A program made the position numbers and the translations under genes. Of a stretch of 64,000 bases of DNA, positions 1 through 7,952 are shown piece by piece. How positions within the stretch are numbered: position 1 is the first letter of the stretch; every line of letters begins with the position of its first letter. The notes under the pieces are model-generated. The model did no database searches, had not been told where the DNA came from, and worked only from the letters and a program-made list of their open reading frames with translations. This DNA is from Microvirga ossetica (lineage in GTDB: Bacteria; Pseudomonadota; Alphaproteobacteria; Rhizobiales; Beijerinckiaceae). Where the stretch lies: positions 806,001-870,000 of the forward strand of contig NZ_CP016617.1 of assembly GCF_002741015.1 (NCBI RefSeq), in the 5' to 3' direction.

Positions 1-975
1 CTGGACATTCCCTTCGAGGTCCGGGGTGCCGGAGATTTTTGGCAGAGTTCCCCAGCCAAACTCTTCGTCGGCTCTCTCTTCTATTTGCGTGACCCCAGAA
101 GTGCGGAAGCCCTCGAGAAAATGGGCATGGGCAAACGGGGGGACATCACGCGCGAGCGTCTGGACCTGATTGATCGCCGCACGAGACGCGAATTCCAAAG
201 CTCGTGCGCTCAGGTCCAGCGCATTGTGGCTGAGGCTCTCCCCATACGAGCATCCAGCCGGGAGCGGGCGGAGTGGGAGAGCATCGTGGACGGAGTCGCC
301 ATGCTGGCGGCCTCCTGTTCGTCGGTTGAAGAACTCGAGATGCGGATTGCCGAGCAGACCCAAGCGACCAGGCGCTCGCACGCGAACAGTGTTGTTCTGT
401 CGACGGTCCATTCCGCGAAAGGCCTTGAGTGGGATACAGTGTTCCTCGTCGGGGTTGAGGATGGCGTTATGCCTCATAGCAACTCAGCCGATATCGAGGA
501 GGAACGGCGGGTCGCCTATGTGGCGATCACGCGGGCCAAGCGTCGTCTGGCCCTCACCTATGCGGCAGAGAGGTTTGGGACAAAGTCAGACCCATCTCCA
601 TTTCTGTTCGAGATGCATCATCGGGAGGTCATTTGGACCAGCCCGAACATGGCTGGGGCTGACAGTCGTCTTCCTCTAGCGAGCCTCGGAGAACGGGCTC
701 AACTCGCAACGAAGAAGTCCAACCCGAAATCCGGCCCAACCGCTCGCAGGATTTCACGCGAGACGGCATCGTCTGGCGCAACGCCATGGACGTCCCGTGA
801 GGATACGCGCCTTCAGGCGGCGTATGCGTCATCGTCGAGCCTTGAGGAGATGTCCCTGATCCTGAAGCGATCGCCTGATGAGATTGTCAGCCGCCTCGTC
901 GCCTTGAAGTTCCTGCCCACCCGCAACCCGTATGACGCCCTGTCGGCCGAGTATCTTCGTCGGTCCTTGCGCTAG
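1..975 (+). CDS. UvrD/Rep-type DNA helicase, C-terminal part (partial)
   Basis: The frame is open from the first base, so the gene begins before the window and only its C-terminal ~324 residues are seen. These carry superfamily 1 helicase motif V (HSAKGLEW) and motif VI (EERRVAYVAITRAK), which take part in ATP-driven DNA unwinding. Past the helicase core there is a ~100-residue tail rich in Ser, Arg and Lys, ending in a Myb/SANT-like stretch (PWTSREDTRLQAAY...) that is not part of the standard UvrD core. The role would be repair or recombination in the cytoplasm. The family is clear; which member (UvrD, Rep or an island helicase) cannot be told from the C-terminus alone. Confidence 0.9.
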   Translation: MDIPFEVRGAGDFWQSSPAKLFVGSLFYLRDPRSAEALEKMGMGKRGDITRERLDLIDRRTRREFQSSCAQVQRIVAEALPIRASSRERAEWESIVDGVAMLAASCSSVEELEMRIAEQTQATRRSHANSVVLSTVHSAKGLEWDTVFLVGVEDGVMPHSNSADIEEERRVAYVAITRAKRRLALTYAAERFGTKSDPSPFLFEMHHREVIWTSPNMAGADSRLPLASLGERAQLATKKSNPKSGPTARRISRETASSGATPWTSREDTRLQAAYASSSSLEEMSLILKRSPDEIVSRLVALKFLPTRNPYDALSAEYLRRSLR

Positions 976-1008
976 CGACATCGTCGGGCAAACCCACCGG
1001 AACTCGCG

Positions 1009-1329
1009 TCAGCGCTGATTCAGCACGACCACGTTGGATCCAGCCGTGTTGGTGCCCTTGGCTGGCTTGACACTTCTGATGAGGGTGGGCGAGACGTTCC
1101 ACCTCTGCCCGGTGTCGGCGATCACCGTCACGGTCTTCTTGTTGTAGCGCGTCAGCATGCCCTCAAGTGGACCCTGGCCGGGCGGCTGGAAAGTGACCCG
1201 GTCGCCGATCTTGAACTCCAGCATCTCCACATGGGCACGCATCTGGTTAAGAAAGCGCAGACGCTCGACGATGCGGTGGTTGAGATCGATAAGTTCGGCC
1301 TCGGTCAGCTGGTCAATATCGATCGTCAT
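1009..1329 (-). CDS. Conserved hypothetical protein, small KOW/SH3-like
   Basis: A 106-residue protein convergent with the helicase gene. Residues 1-35 look helical ([17 protein letters not shown]), followed by a short beta-rich part with GDRVTF and [13 protein letters not shown], which reads like a small SH3/KOW-like barrel of the kind that binds nucleic acid or protein. The tail is low complexity. I do not recognise a named family. The coding bias and the clean helix-plus-barrel layout support a real gene; the function is unknown. Confidence 0.7.
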   Translation of the reverse strand: MTIDIDQLTEAELIDLNHRIVERLRFLNQMRAHVEMLEFKIGDRVTFQPPGQGPLEGMLTRYNKKTVTVIADTGQRWNVSPTLIRSVKPAKGTNTAGSNVVVLNQR

Positions 1330-1689
1330 AGGAGTGCCCTCGATGAAAGCCGGGCTGGGATAATCGAGCGAATGTCTGGCCAGCGCTTATGCGTGTCAAG
1401 AGGAACGGTCCAGGCTCTGAAAGTCCCCTGCCCTTCGCGAAGGTTCGTTACCCCTTGGACGAGCGGATCAACGCGTTTCTTCCGAAAAGTGCCAGGAGCT
1501 GACTTTTGCGAAACAGGCAAGCATATTGCCAACAAGCTGCCTTCTCTCCGTGAATCTGTTATGATGCCCCGTCGTCGCGAACCGGGCCCGAATGGCTCGA
1601 CGGACGCGTACCTAGCCCGCCATCGGCCCCATCACGAGACAGCGGCGCCGGTCCTGCCGGCCGGCTGCGTGGCAAGGGATCACATCCCC
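1330..1689. other. Intergenic region between divergent genes
   Basis: This 360-base stretch separates two divergent genes and should hold both promoters. The frame of the downstream hydrolase is open through part of it, but the composition there is not protein-like, so I place the hydrolase start at 1690. I see no clear promoter, operator or RNA structure. Confidence 0.5.
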
Positions 1690-2571
1690 ATGACATACAT
1701 CACCACCAAAGATGGCACCCGGATCTTCTACAAGGACTGGGGCCCCAGAGACGCTCAGCCGATCGTGTTCCACCATGGCTGGCCCTTGAGTGCCGACGAT
1801 TGGGACAACCAGATGATGTTTTTCCTGGCGGAAGGATATCGCGTCATCGCCCACGACCGCCGGGGCCACGGGCGCTCGGACCAAACCGACGGCGGCAACG
1901 AGATGGATACCTATGCGGCCGATGTCGCCGAGCTGGTCACGGCGCTCGACCTCAAGAACGCGATCCATATCGGCCACTCGACCGGTGGCGGCGAGGTCGC
2001 CCGTTACGTGGCGCGGGCGGAGCCGGGGCGCGTGGCCAAGGCCGTGCTGGTCGACGCAGTCCCTCCGGTGATGGTCAAGAAGGAGTCCAATCCGGGCGGG
2101 ACGCCAATCGACGTGTTTGACGGATACCGCACCGCGCTTGCCGCCAATCGCGCCCAGCTTTACCTCGATATCCCGAGCGGCCCATTCTTCGGCTTCAACC
2201 GGCCCGGCGCGAAGGTGTCGGAGGCTCTGATCCGCAATTGGTGGCGGCAGGCCATGATGGGGAGCGTCAAGGCCGGGTATGAGTGCGTCAAGGCCTTCTC
2301 CGAGACCGACTTCACCGAGGATCTGAAGGCGATCGACGTGCCGGTACTGGTGATCCACAGCGAGGACGACCAGATCGTGCCTTATGCCGCTTCAGCGCCA
2401 CTGACGGTCAAGCTCCTGAAGAATGGCACACTTAAGACCTACAAGGACCTGCCGCACGGCCTGTGTCAGACCCATCCCGAGGTCGTGAATCCGGAGCTCC
2501 TTGCCTTCATTCGCGGGGAGGACGTGAAGGCAGACCAGCAAGCTGCCGCTGCCGCGCCCGCCATGGCATGA
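1690..2571 (+). CDS. Alpha/beta hydrolase, non-heme chloroperoxidase-like
   Basis: A 293-residue alpha/beta hydrolase of the cofactor-free haloperoxidase/esterase family. The nucleophile elbow is GHSTGG with Ser97; the acid is Asp227 in HSEDDQIVP and the base is His256 in [10 protein letters not shown]. The oxyanion-hole region reads [11 protein letters not shown], typical of the non-heme chloroperoxidase group (usual length 270-280). The start at 1690 is chosen because family similarity begins with [10 protein letters not shown]; the longer upstream frame has no relatedness. No signal peptide, so it is cytoplasmic. Such enzymes hydrolyse esters and can show perhydrolase activity; the natural substrate is unknown. 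A strong terminator-like hairpin follows ten bases after the stop codon. Confidence 0.88.
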   Translation: MTYITTKDGTRIFYKDWGPRDAQPIVFHHGWPLSADDWDNQMMFFLAEGYRVIAHDRRGHGRSDQTDGGNEMDTYAADVAELVTALDLKNAIHIGHSTGGGEVARYVARAEPGRVAKAVLVDAVPPVMVKKESNPGGTPIDVFDGYRTALAANRAQLYLDIPSGPFFGFNRPGAKVSEALIRNWWRQAMMGSVKAGYECVKAFSETDFTEDLKAIDVPVLVIHSEDDQIVPYAASAPLTVKLLKNGTLKTYKDLPHGLCQTHPEVVNPELLAFIRGEDVKADQQAAAAAPAMA

Positions 2572-2580
2572 ACTCAGGCT

Positions 2581-2609
2581 GCGGGCCCGGCTGTCCCGGC
2601 CGGGCCCGC
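2581..2609 (+). terminator. Strong GC-rich hairpin after the hydrolase gene
   Basis: GCGGGCCCGGC at 2581-2591 pairs perfectly with GCCGGGCCCGC at 2599-2609 around a 7-base loop. There is no T-run after it, but the position between convergent genes fits a terminator. Confidence 0.65.
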
Positions 2610-2904
2610 ACCAAGTGTCCATACGTCGGCCACGGAAAGCATCAGGCACACTCATCCCGGCGATGCAGGAGTACGGCTCAGGTCAGCCCCGTGCCGGAAG
2701 CCGACCAAATCGGATCCAATTGCCGGCCTGTTTCACGCCCACGTCCTAACCGGCGAACGGGATGCCAAGCATGATCCTGTGCGGGGCGCCCAGTGACGGT
2801 GATGGGCGGTCGTGGAGGGTCGGTGAGTTCACTCAAGCCATGACAAGGCCGCGGTGAGGGCCATTAGAAATCCGAGGAGCCTTCAATGTTGGGGCACGCC
2901 TGGC

Positions 2905-3429
2905 TCAACGCGTCTGGTAGGGGTGGAAGATGTAGTCCTTGGCCTTCACCTCCACATGGCAAGCGTGACCGCAATCTGAGGGGCTGGGATCGGCCGTGAA
3001 CCTGTTGGATGCGGCTTCGTAGTTGAACAGCGCATAACCCCATCCGCCGCTTTCCGGAAATCTCTTGCTGTCCTTTTCGATGACGAAAGCCTGTGTGAAG
3101 ACGTCCGGCACATCCACCACGAAGGGGGCCTCCGTGCTCTTCTTCGGCTTCCACTGGAGCTTCGCGATCCTGGAGCCATCCGGGAAAGGCTGGCCGTTGC
3201 CCGGAACGCCGGCCTTGTACGCCTCGATCATGGTCGGATTGGCGACGATCACCTTGAGCACTTCGTCGGTTCGGGCGGAAGAGACCACGGCCCAGTCCTC
3301 GTATCCCCTGAAGTCGGAGAACGCGATTCCGCTCGGCGATGTCAGCGAGTACTTGTCCTGAGCGTAAACGGCCGTGCCCAGGACGAGCACTGCCGTGGCT
3401 GCGGCCAGTGTCTTGGCGAGAATGGTCAT
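2905..3429 (-). CDS. Secreted cytochrome P460 family protein
   Basis: A 174-residue protein with an N-terminal signal peptide (MTILAKTLAAATAVLVLGTAVYAQ) and a cytochrome P460-type beta-sheet domain (GYEDWAVVS near the start, KDYIFHPY at the end). P460 heme proteins oxidise small nitrogen compounds or bind NO in the periplasm; the precise activity here is unknown. The heme attachment segment reads CGHACH, i.e. CxxxCH instead of the standard CxxCH. The start at 3429 is preferred over one 24 bases upstream because GGGGAGG precedes it. It is the last gene of a leftward set with a DyP peroxidase, an alpha/beta-barrel-like protein and a catalase-like protein, 28 bases after the DyP gene. Confidence 0.85.
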   Translation of the reverse strand: MTILAKTLAAATAVLVLGTAVYAQDKYSLTSPSGIAFSDFRGYEDWAVVSSARTDEVLKVIVANPTMIEAYKAGVPGNGQPFPDGSRIAKLQWKPKKSTEAPFVVDVPDVFTQAFVIEKDSKRFPESGGWGYALFNYEAASNRFTADPSPSDCGHACHVEVKAKDYIFHPYQTR

Positions 3430-3457
3430 TTTTCTTCCTCCCCTGAGTGCCATCGGC

Positions 3458-4828
3458 TCACGAAAGACGTGAGATCCACTTCAATGCCGAAAGGCTCGGC
3501 ATGAACAGATACTCGCCGCCGCGAAGGACGTTGAACGTCTCCATCCCATGGATTCGTCGGCGGACAGGATCTTTCGGGATTGTGAAAACCCCATCGGCAG
3601 GCTGCAATCCGACCATCGGGTCGCGCTCGTCGCCCACGCCGGCGAAGTTCCCGTTGTTGATCCACTCCCCTTGCAGGAATTCGAGCGTGGCCATCGCCTT
3701 GGCGCTGATGAAGAGGAAATAGACGCCGCGCGGCACCTCATCCTCTTCCTCGGACAAAGCGTCCGGATCGTACGGCGTTCCGTAGGTCGTGCTGCGCCGG
3801 ATGATCCGGTGCAGGTTGACGTCGGTCAACTGCGCGAGCTGGGCATTGCGCGGGTTCATGCGGCGCATGTGACAGCCGAGCGGTACCTGCCGTCCCCGCG
3901 CGTCGGCCGCATAATCGAAGTCGTTGTTGCGCTGAGGGTCCTCGCCGAGCAGCGGATCGTCCGCGTCCGGAGCGAGCGTCAACGGCGCCCCGCTGCGCCA
4001 GCGGCCGACTAGCTTGGCCGCAAGCAGTTCCCGGTCTTCATGCGTGCCTGCGTTCGCCTGGAGGAAACGATTGAACGTGCCGACGCGGGACTGGTACTTG
4101 CGAAAACCGACGTAAGTGCCGTTTCGCCCTAGCACGGCGGGCTGCGGCATCGGATAGGCGAAGCCCGTCTCGCCGGGATAGCCGAGGATGAACTCACCGG
4201 CCTTGATCGCCCGACCTTGGCCGGGCAGCGGATCGACGCCGCTGCCTTCGATCGCGGGCTGGCCGATGCCGTCCTTGTAGCCGAACGGATTGAGACTGCC
4301 CGGCTGCGCCCCGAAGTCCTGCATATGGATGATGGTGACGCCGGAGAAGCCGATCGCCTGCTCGCGGGCAACGGCGACCGTGCGGCGCCACTTCGCCGCG
4401 GTATCGCTGAAGGCCGTAACGCCGATGTGGACATGGCCCGTGCCGAACGGGAAGTCCCAGTTGCTCGACGCGTTGACGCCAATGTCGCGAAGCTGCTCCG
4501 CGCGAGCGGCCATACTGGCGCGAAATGCCTCGGGAAAGCTGTGCAGGGACTCGTCGGAAAGGCCGAGCGCTTTGAGTCCCGCAAAACTGATCCCAACCCC
4601 GAGCCAGGCATCGCCGGCGTTCCACCAGCCGGCTGCGGAATCGATGTGAGGGCTGAGCCGGCGCAGGAACTCGCGGCCGCCTTGCACATCGTCAACCCGC
4701 AGGAGTACGTGCGTGCCGAAATAGGGCTCCGGCCGGTATCTCAGGACCGTCGCCTGGATGTCATCCAAATCAAGTGTCGGCGAACTCGGTGATTCACGCT
4801 CGCCGGCCCCTTTTTCCAGTGTCACCAT
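3458..4828 (-). CDS. Dyp-type heme peroxidase
   Basis: A 456-residue dye-decolourising peroxidase, at the long end of the family. The distal GxxDG motif is GYKDG with Asp186, the proximal heme ligand is His320 in GCHMRRMNPR, and the distal arginine is probably Arg276 in LVGRWRSG. These enzymes use hydrogen peroxide or organic peroxides to oxidise a broad range of substrates. No signal peptide or twin-arginine motif is seen, so it is either cytoplasmic or encapsulated; no encapsulin gene is present here. The gene has its own ribosome site (AAGGAC) and lies 55 bases after its upstream neighbour, consistent with one operon. Confidence 0.92.
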   Translation of the reverse strand: MVTLEKGAGERESPSSPTLDLDDIQATVLRYRPEPYFGTHVLLRVDDVQGGREFLRRLSPHIDSAAGWWNAGDAWLGVGISFAGLKALGLSDESLHSFPEAFRASMAARAEQLRDIGVNASSNWDFPFGTGHVHIGVTAFSDTAAKWRRTVAVAREQAIGFSGVTIIHMQDFGAQPGSLNPFGYKDGIGQPAIEGSGVDPLPGQGRAIKAGEFILGYPGETGFAYPMPQPAVLGRNGTYVGFRKYQSRVGTFNRFLQANAGTHEDRELLAAKLVGRWRSGAPLTLAPDADDPLLGEDPQRNNDFDYAADARGRQVPLGCHMRRMNPRNAQLAQLTDVNLHRIIRRSTTYGTPYDPDALSEEEDEVPRGVYFLFISAKAMATLEFLQGEWINNGNFAGVGDERDPMVGLQPADGVFTIPKDPVRRRIHGMETFNVLRGGEYLFMPSLSALKWISRLS

Positions 4829-4883
4829 GGCAAAGTCCTTCAGTGGGTCGGGTCCGTCCCGGCCCGCCCATGCGAACGATCAG

Positions 4884-5519
4884 TCAGGCAATCTTGTCGA
4901 GGAATTCGTCAAGCGCCTTACCAACGCGCTCGAGCCGCTTTGCTTCGGCCACCGTGAGATCGGGATTGGCGACATACCACGCCTCAGCGGTGATCTGGAA
5001 CTTGGCGATCCAGTCCTTGATTCCCGGCGTGTGCAGACCCGGGAAATTTTCCGTCGTGCTGAACACGAGGTCGAGTTCGTCGGGGATCTTGCTGACGAAA
5101 TCGTCGATGTACGGGTCCCAGTCTCCATCATAGGCGGTCGCGAACAGCATCCTCGTGTCATTGTCGAAGAACACGAAGCGCATGTCGTGGACGGTCCCGA
5201 CCTTTTCCCCGGCATCGCCGAAATTGGCGCCGAGGGCCTTGAGCAAGGCCCGCAGTCGCTTGGCGCCTCCGGGCGCGAAGGGCGCGATCACGGTCAGCTC
5301 GGAGACCTTGCCCTGGCGTAGTCCGGTGCGGCCGGCCGTGGAGATTTCGCCTTGCGGCCGAACAGAGTGCCCAAGCTGTCCGATCAGCTTCTCGAGCGCG
5401 ATCTGGCCGACCTCGGATCCTTCCGCATAGAGTGCGCGGAGCTCCTGGAGCTTGTCCTTCCGCTCAGCCGTCGGGTGATCCATCACCTCGGTCGGCTGAG
5501 AAGGTGCCATCGTGGTCAT
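4884..5519 (-). CDS. Conserved hypothetical, alpha/beta-barrel-like partner of heme peroxidases
   Basis: A 211-residue protein of no named function. Residues ~70-165 have a pattern of beta-strand/helix repeats (SELTVIAPFAPGGAKRLRALL, then TVHDMRFVFFD and MLFATAYDGDWDPYIDDF) that resembles the ferredoxin-like dimeric alpha/beta barrels used by DyP peroxidases and chlorite-dismutase relatives. The first ~60 residues are helical and charged, the last ~45 are helical. The His in TVHDMRF is a candidate functional residue. It lies between a catalase-like and a DyP gene with short gaps on both sides, so a role with peroxides or lipid hydroperoxides is likely. The fold assignment is inference from pattern only. 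Confidence 0.75.
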   Translation of the reverse strand: MTTMAPSQPTEVMDHPTAERKDKLQELRALYAEGSEVGQIALEKLIGQLGHSVRPQGEISTAGRTGLRQGKVSELTVIAPFAPGGAKRLRALLKALGANFGDAGEKVGTVHDMRFVFFDNDTRMLFATAYDGDWDPYIDDFVSKIPDELDLVFSTTENFPGLHTPGIKDWIAKFQITAEAWYVANPDLTVAEAKRLERVGKALDEFLDKIA

Positions 5520-5575
5520 AGGCGGTTCCTTTCAGTTGAGGGTGGGAACGCTACGCATACACGTCGGCAGGCCCC

Positions 5576-6709
5576 TTACCCGAAGACCTCAGCGAGACTC
5601 TCCGGCTCCTTTCGCGTTTGATGGTTGAGCTGGTGGCGCAGGGTCGATGACAGGCGGTACACTTCCTTGCGGGCACGCATGATGTTGCCGAGCGGGCGAT
5701 GATCTTCGGTCACGCGCCAGGGCGACATCGACGTCGCGTCCATCCGCTCGAGATTGTCGTCGCCACCGATGTCCTGTTGCGGCAGGCGGAGCTTGGCCAC
5801 GGTGACGAACGGGGACAGGCTCTCCGGCCACCGCACCGTCACGTCCTCGATCGGCATCTCGTAAAGGTTCGTGCAGAGCTGCACCTGGATGTCGAACTCG
5901 TACGGCCGCTCCTTCAGCTCGGCCACGAGCGCGGGCCGGAAGACCTGCTGCGCCGCGTTCACATCGAGCGCCCGCCTAACCACGCGGTCGGCGAAGTCCT
6001 TGACCGGAGCGACACGAAGCTTTGCGACATGGTCGCCGTGCCGGACGGCCCCCATCGTATGATAGGTCGACAGCAGCAGGTTGACGAACGGGATCTGCGC
6101 GAACTGCGCGATCGCGGCCAGCTCTTCCCAGGCCCAGTTCTCGGGCTCCAGCGTGCCCATTCCGGTGATGAAGTCGTGGAGGAAGCGGGCGATCCGCGCC
6201 CGCCGCTCCTGCGGCAGCTCGGTCGGCGGCGGCGGGGCGCTGGCCTGGGCGCCGATCTTCAGCACGAAGATGTAATGCTCGACTGTGTTGGCGAAGAAGA
6301 TCGGATAATTGATCATCGCATAGTCGAAGGTGCGGCTGTCCGGCTCGTCGTCCAGGAGCTTGCGTCCTTCGATCCCGAAGATCTTGAGCCCGATGCCGCA
6401 AACCGACCCGAGCAGCCTGTCCGAGTTGATATGCGGCTGTCCGTTCGAAAAGCGGACCATCGCCTCGTGACGGCCGGGCGTGGCGTAGATGCCCTGCGCA
6501 TATTCCGGCGGAATGTCGGCGAGGATCTCGACTTCGCCCTGTGCGAGCCCGTAGCCCTTTGCATGCGCGTTGCGCACGGCGACGCCGCCGTCGAACTTGG
6601 GCGAAGCCGTCACCTGCTGCCTGAGGTCTTCGAGGACCGTGTGAAGCGCCGTGTCGAAGTTGGGGTCCGGGGCTTCGATTCCCGGACTATAGCGGACGAA
6701 CTCCATCAT
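5576..6709 (-). CDS. Catalase family (catalase-related heme) protein
   Basis: A 377-residue member of the reduced catalase superfamily, shorter than true catalases (about 480 or more). The distal histidine is His49 in RNAHAKGYG, MVRFSNG follows, and the C-terminal proximal tyrosine motif RxxxY is seen in RARKEVY. No signal peptide. Relatives act on peroxides or fatty-acid hydroperoxides (catalase-related allene oxide synthases or hydroperoxide lyases) instead of dismutating hydrogen peroxide efficiently. It is the first gene of the heme-enzyme set, with GAGGAG seven bases before the start; the next gene begins 56 bases downstream. Confidence 0.88.
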   Translation of the reverse strand: MMEFVRYSPGIEAPDPNFDTALHTVLEDLRQQVTASPKFDGGVAVRNAHAKGYGLAQGEVEILADIPPEYAQGIYATPGRHEAMVRFSNGQPHINSDRLLGSVCGIGLKIFGIEGRKLLDDEPDSRTFDYAMINYPIFFANTVEHYIFVLKIGAQASAPPPPTELPQERRARIARFLHDFITGMGTLEPENWAWEELAAIAQFAQIPFVNLLLSTYHTMGAVRHGDHVAKLRVAPVKDFADRVVRRALDVNAAQQVFRPALVAELKERPYEFDIQVQLCTNLYEMPIEDVTVRWPESLSPFVTVAKLRLPQQDIGGDDNLERMDATSMSPWRVTEDHRPLGNIMRARKEVYRLSSTLRHQLNHQTRKEPESLAEVFG

Positions 6710-6836
6710 GAGGCGACTCCTCGCCTGTTCGGGTTCAACTCCACTGAGAAGGCTTTATTCTTAGCACAAAAGGCTGTGGCATGGCAGCCTGTGAAATAAA
6801 AAAGGCAGCCTCCTGGCGGCCGAAGTGCCGGCACCG

Positions 6837-6962
6837 GAACTGCGGCGTCGCGGGCGAGCCGGTTCGAACTTGCCCTGGGGTCGCGATACCGCGGATCGGC
6901 TCGACGAGCTGCATCATCGGCACTGGGTTCATGAAGTGGATGCCGAGGTTGCCGATGGCGAT
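6837..6962 (-). pseudogene. Relic of 3-hydroxyacyl-CoA dehydrogenase
   Basis: Read leftward directly after the stop codon of the HlyD gene, this stretch encodes about 40 residues beginning AIGNLGIHFMNPVPMMQLVE, which is the signature region of 3-hydroxybutyryl/3-hydroxyacyl-CoA dehydrogenases (catalytic His in GIHFMNPVP, followed by ELIRGIAT in intact enzymes; here EPIRGIAT). Neither the N-terminal Rossmann domain nor the C-terminal domain is present, and similarity is lost after about residue 30. It is a leftover of a deleted gene. The neighbouring acetoacetate and 3-hydroxybutyrate genes suggest the locus once had a fuller C4 acid pathway. Confidence 0.7.
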
Positions 6963-7952
6963 TCAGTTGTGATCATTGGGGAGCCAAATGGTCATGCCCG
7001 GCTCAAGGTCGTCACTGCCGGTCGACGGCTCAAGCCGCACCAGGAAGCTGTTGAGGTCGTGGTCGCCAACCGCTCTTGCAGCTCGCCAGGTGGCGAATTC
7101 TCCCAAGGGCCGCAGTTCGGTGACCTGCGCCTCGATTGGGTGCCCGAGGCTCGTCTGCAGCGAAACCCGTCCACCCATCGTCAGGCCGCCGAGAGCGTCC
7201 TCGCGCAGGGTGAATGTGAACCACGGCTGCCCGTCGGCTTCGATCGTCATGATGGGCTTACCAGGAGACAGGACCTCGCCAGGTTCGGCCACCAGGACGC
7301 GGACCATGGCGTCGAGCGGGGCTCGCAGCGTTGTCTTGTCGAGCTTCGCCTGAAGGTCGTCAATGGTTGCCGACGCGAGAGCGACCCTCGCATCGGCGAG
7401 ACTGCGCTCTTCCGCCGTGGGTCCTGCATTCGCCGCCGCAAACTGCGCCTGCTTGAGATCCAGATCGGCCTGCGCCTTGGCGAGCGTTGCCTGAATCTCG
7501 TCGAGCTGCTGACCACTGGAATAGCCCCGCGTCGAGAGCGCTGTCGCGCGGGCACTCTCCTGCTGCGCCAGGAGCAGGTTGGCCTCCGCTGTCCGGATTG
7601 CCTCGGCGGCAATGGCCACCTCTTCGGCCCGGACGCCGGCGTAGACATGGTCCCGCTCGGCCTTGGCCGCAGCCGCGGCGGCCTTCGCTTCTTCGACCGA
7701 GGCCGCCAGTTCCGGATTGTCGACGACGGCCAGGACATCCCCTTTGTGGACGTGCTGGCCTGGCCGGACTGCAACCAAGGCAAGCCGCCCGTTGATTTCA
7801 GGGGCCATGCGGATTTCGGTCTTCCGGACCAAGCCAGGGCTCGCCGCACCGGGCTTGGTCCCCTGGGCGTGAGCAGCGAGAGGTGCCAGGCTTCCGAGTG
7901 CAACGGCAGCGACCAACGCCGACTTCAGCGGCAGCCTAGCTCTGGGTGACAT
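6963..7952 (-). CDS. HlyD-family periplasmic adaptor
   Basis: A 329-residue membrane-fusion protein. It has a signal peptide (LKSALVAAVALGSLAPLAAHA), a split biotinyl-lipoyl domain (EINGRLALVAVRPGQHVHKGDVLAVVDNPEL and TTLRAPLDAMV), a long Ala-rich coiled-coil hairpin at roughly 80-190, and a C-terminal barrel. It would bridge an inner-membrane permease to the outer membrane. The start at 7952 is chosen for GGGGAGGGG eight bases upstream; it overlaps the end of the permease gene by 17 bases, implying translational coupling. It is the second HlyD protein of this operon. Confidence 0.88.
   Translation of the reverse strand: MSPRARLPLKSALVAAVALGSLAPLAAHAQGTKPGAASPGLVRKTEIRMAPEINGRLALVAVRPGQHVHKGDVLAVVDNPELAASVEEAKAAAAAAKAERDHVYAGVRAEEVAIAAEAIRTAEANLLLAQQESARATALSTRGYSSGQQLDEIQATLAKAQADLDLKQAQFAAANAGPTAEERSLADARVALASATIDDLQAKLDKTTLRAPLDAMVRVLVAEPGEVLSPGKPIMTIEADGQPWFTFTLREDALGGLTMGGRVSLQTSLGHPIEAQVTELRPLGEFATWRAARAVGDHDLNSFLVRLEPSTGSDDLEPGMTIWLPNDHN

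Noticed and set aside
5699..6799. A 366-codon frame antisense to the catalase-like gene
   Set aside because: Third-position GC bias of the true gene explains it; the translation is Arg/His/Asp-rich with no fold-like pattern.
6841..6900. Possible tRNA because of a GGTTCGAA-like T-loop sequence
   Set aside because: No matching acceptor or anticodon stem; the sequence is explained by the dehydrogenase relic.
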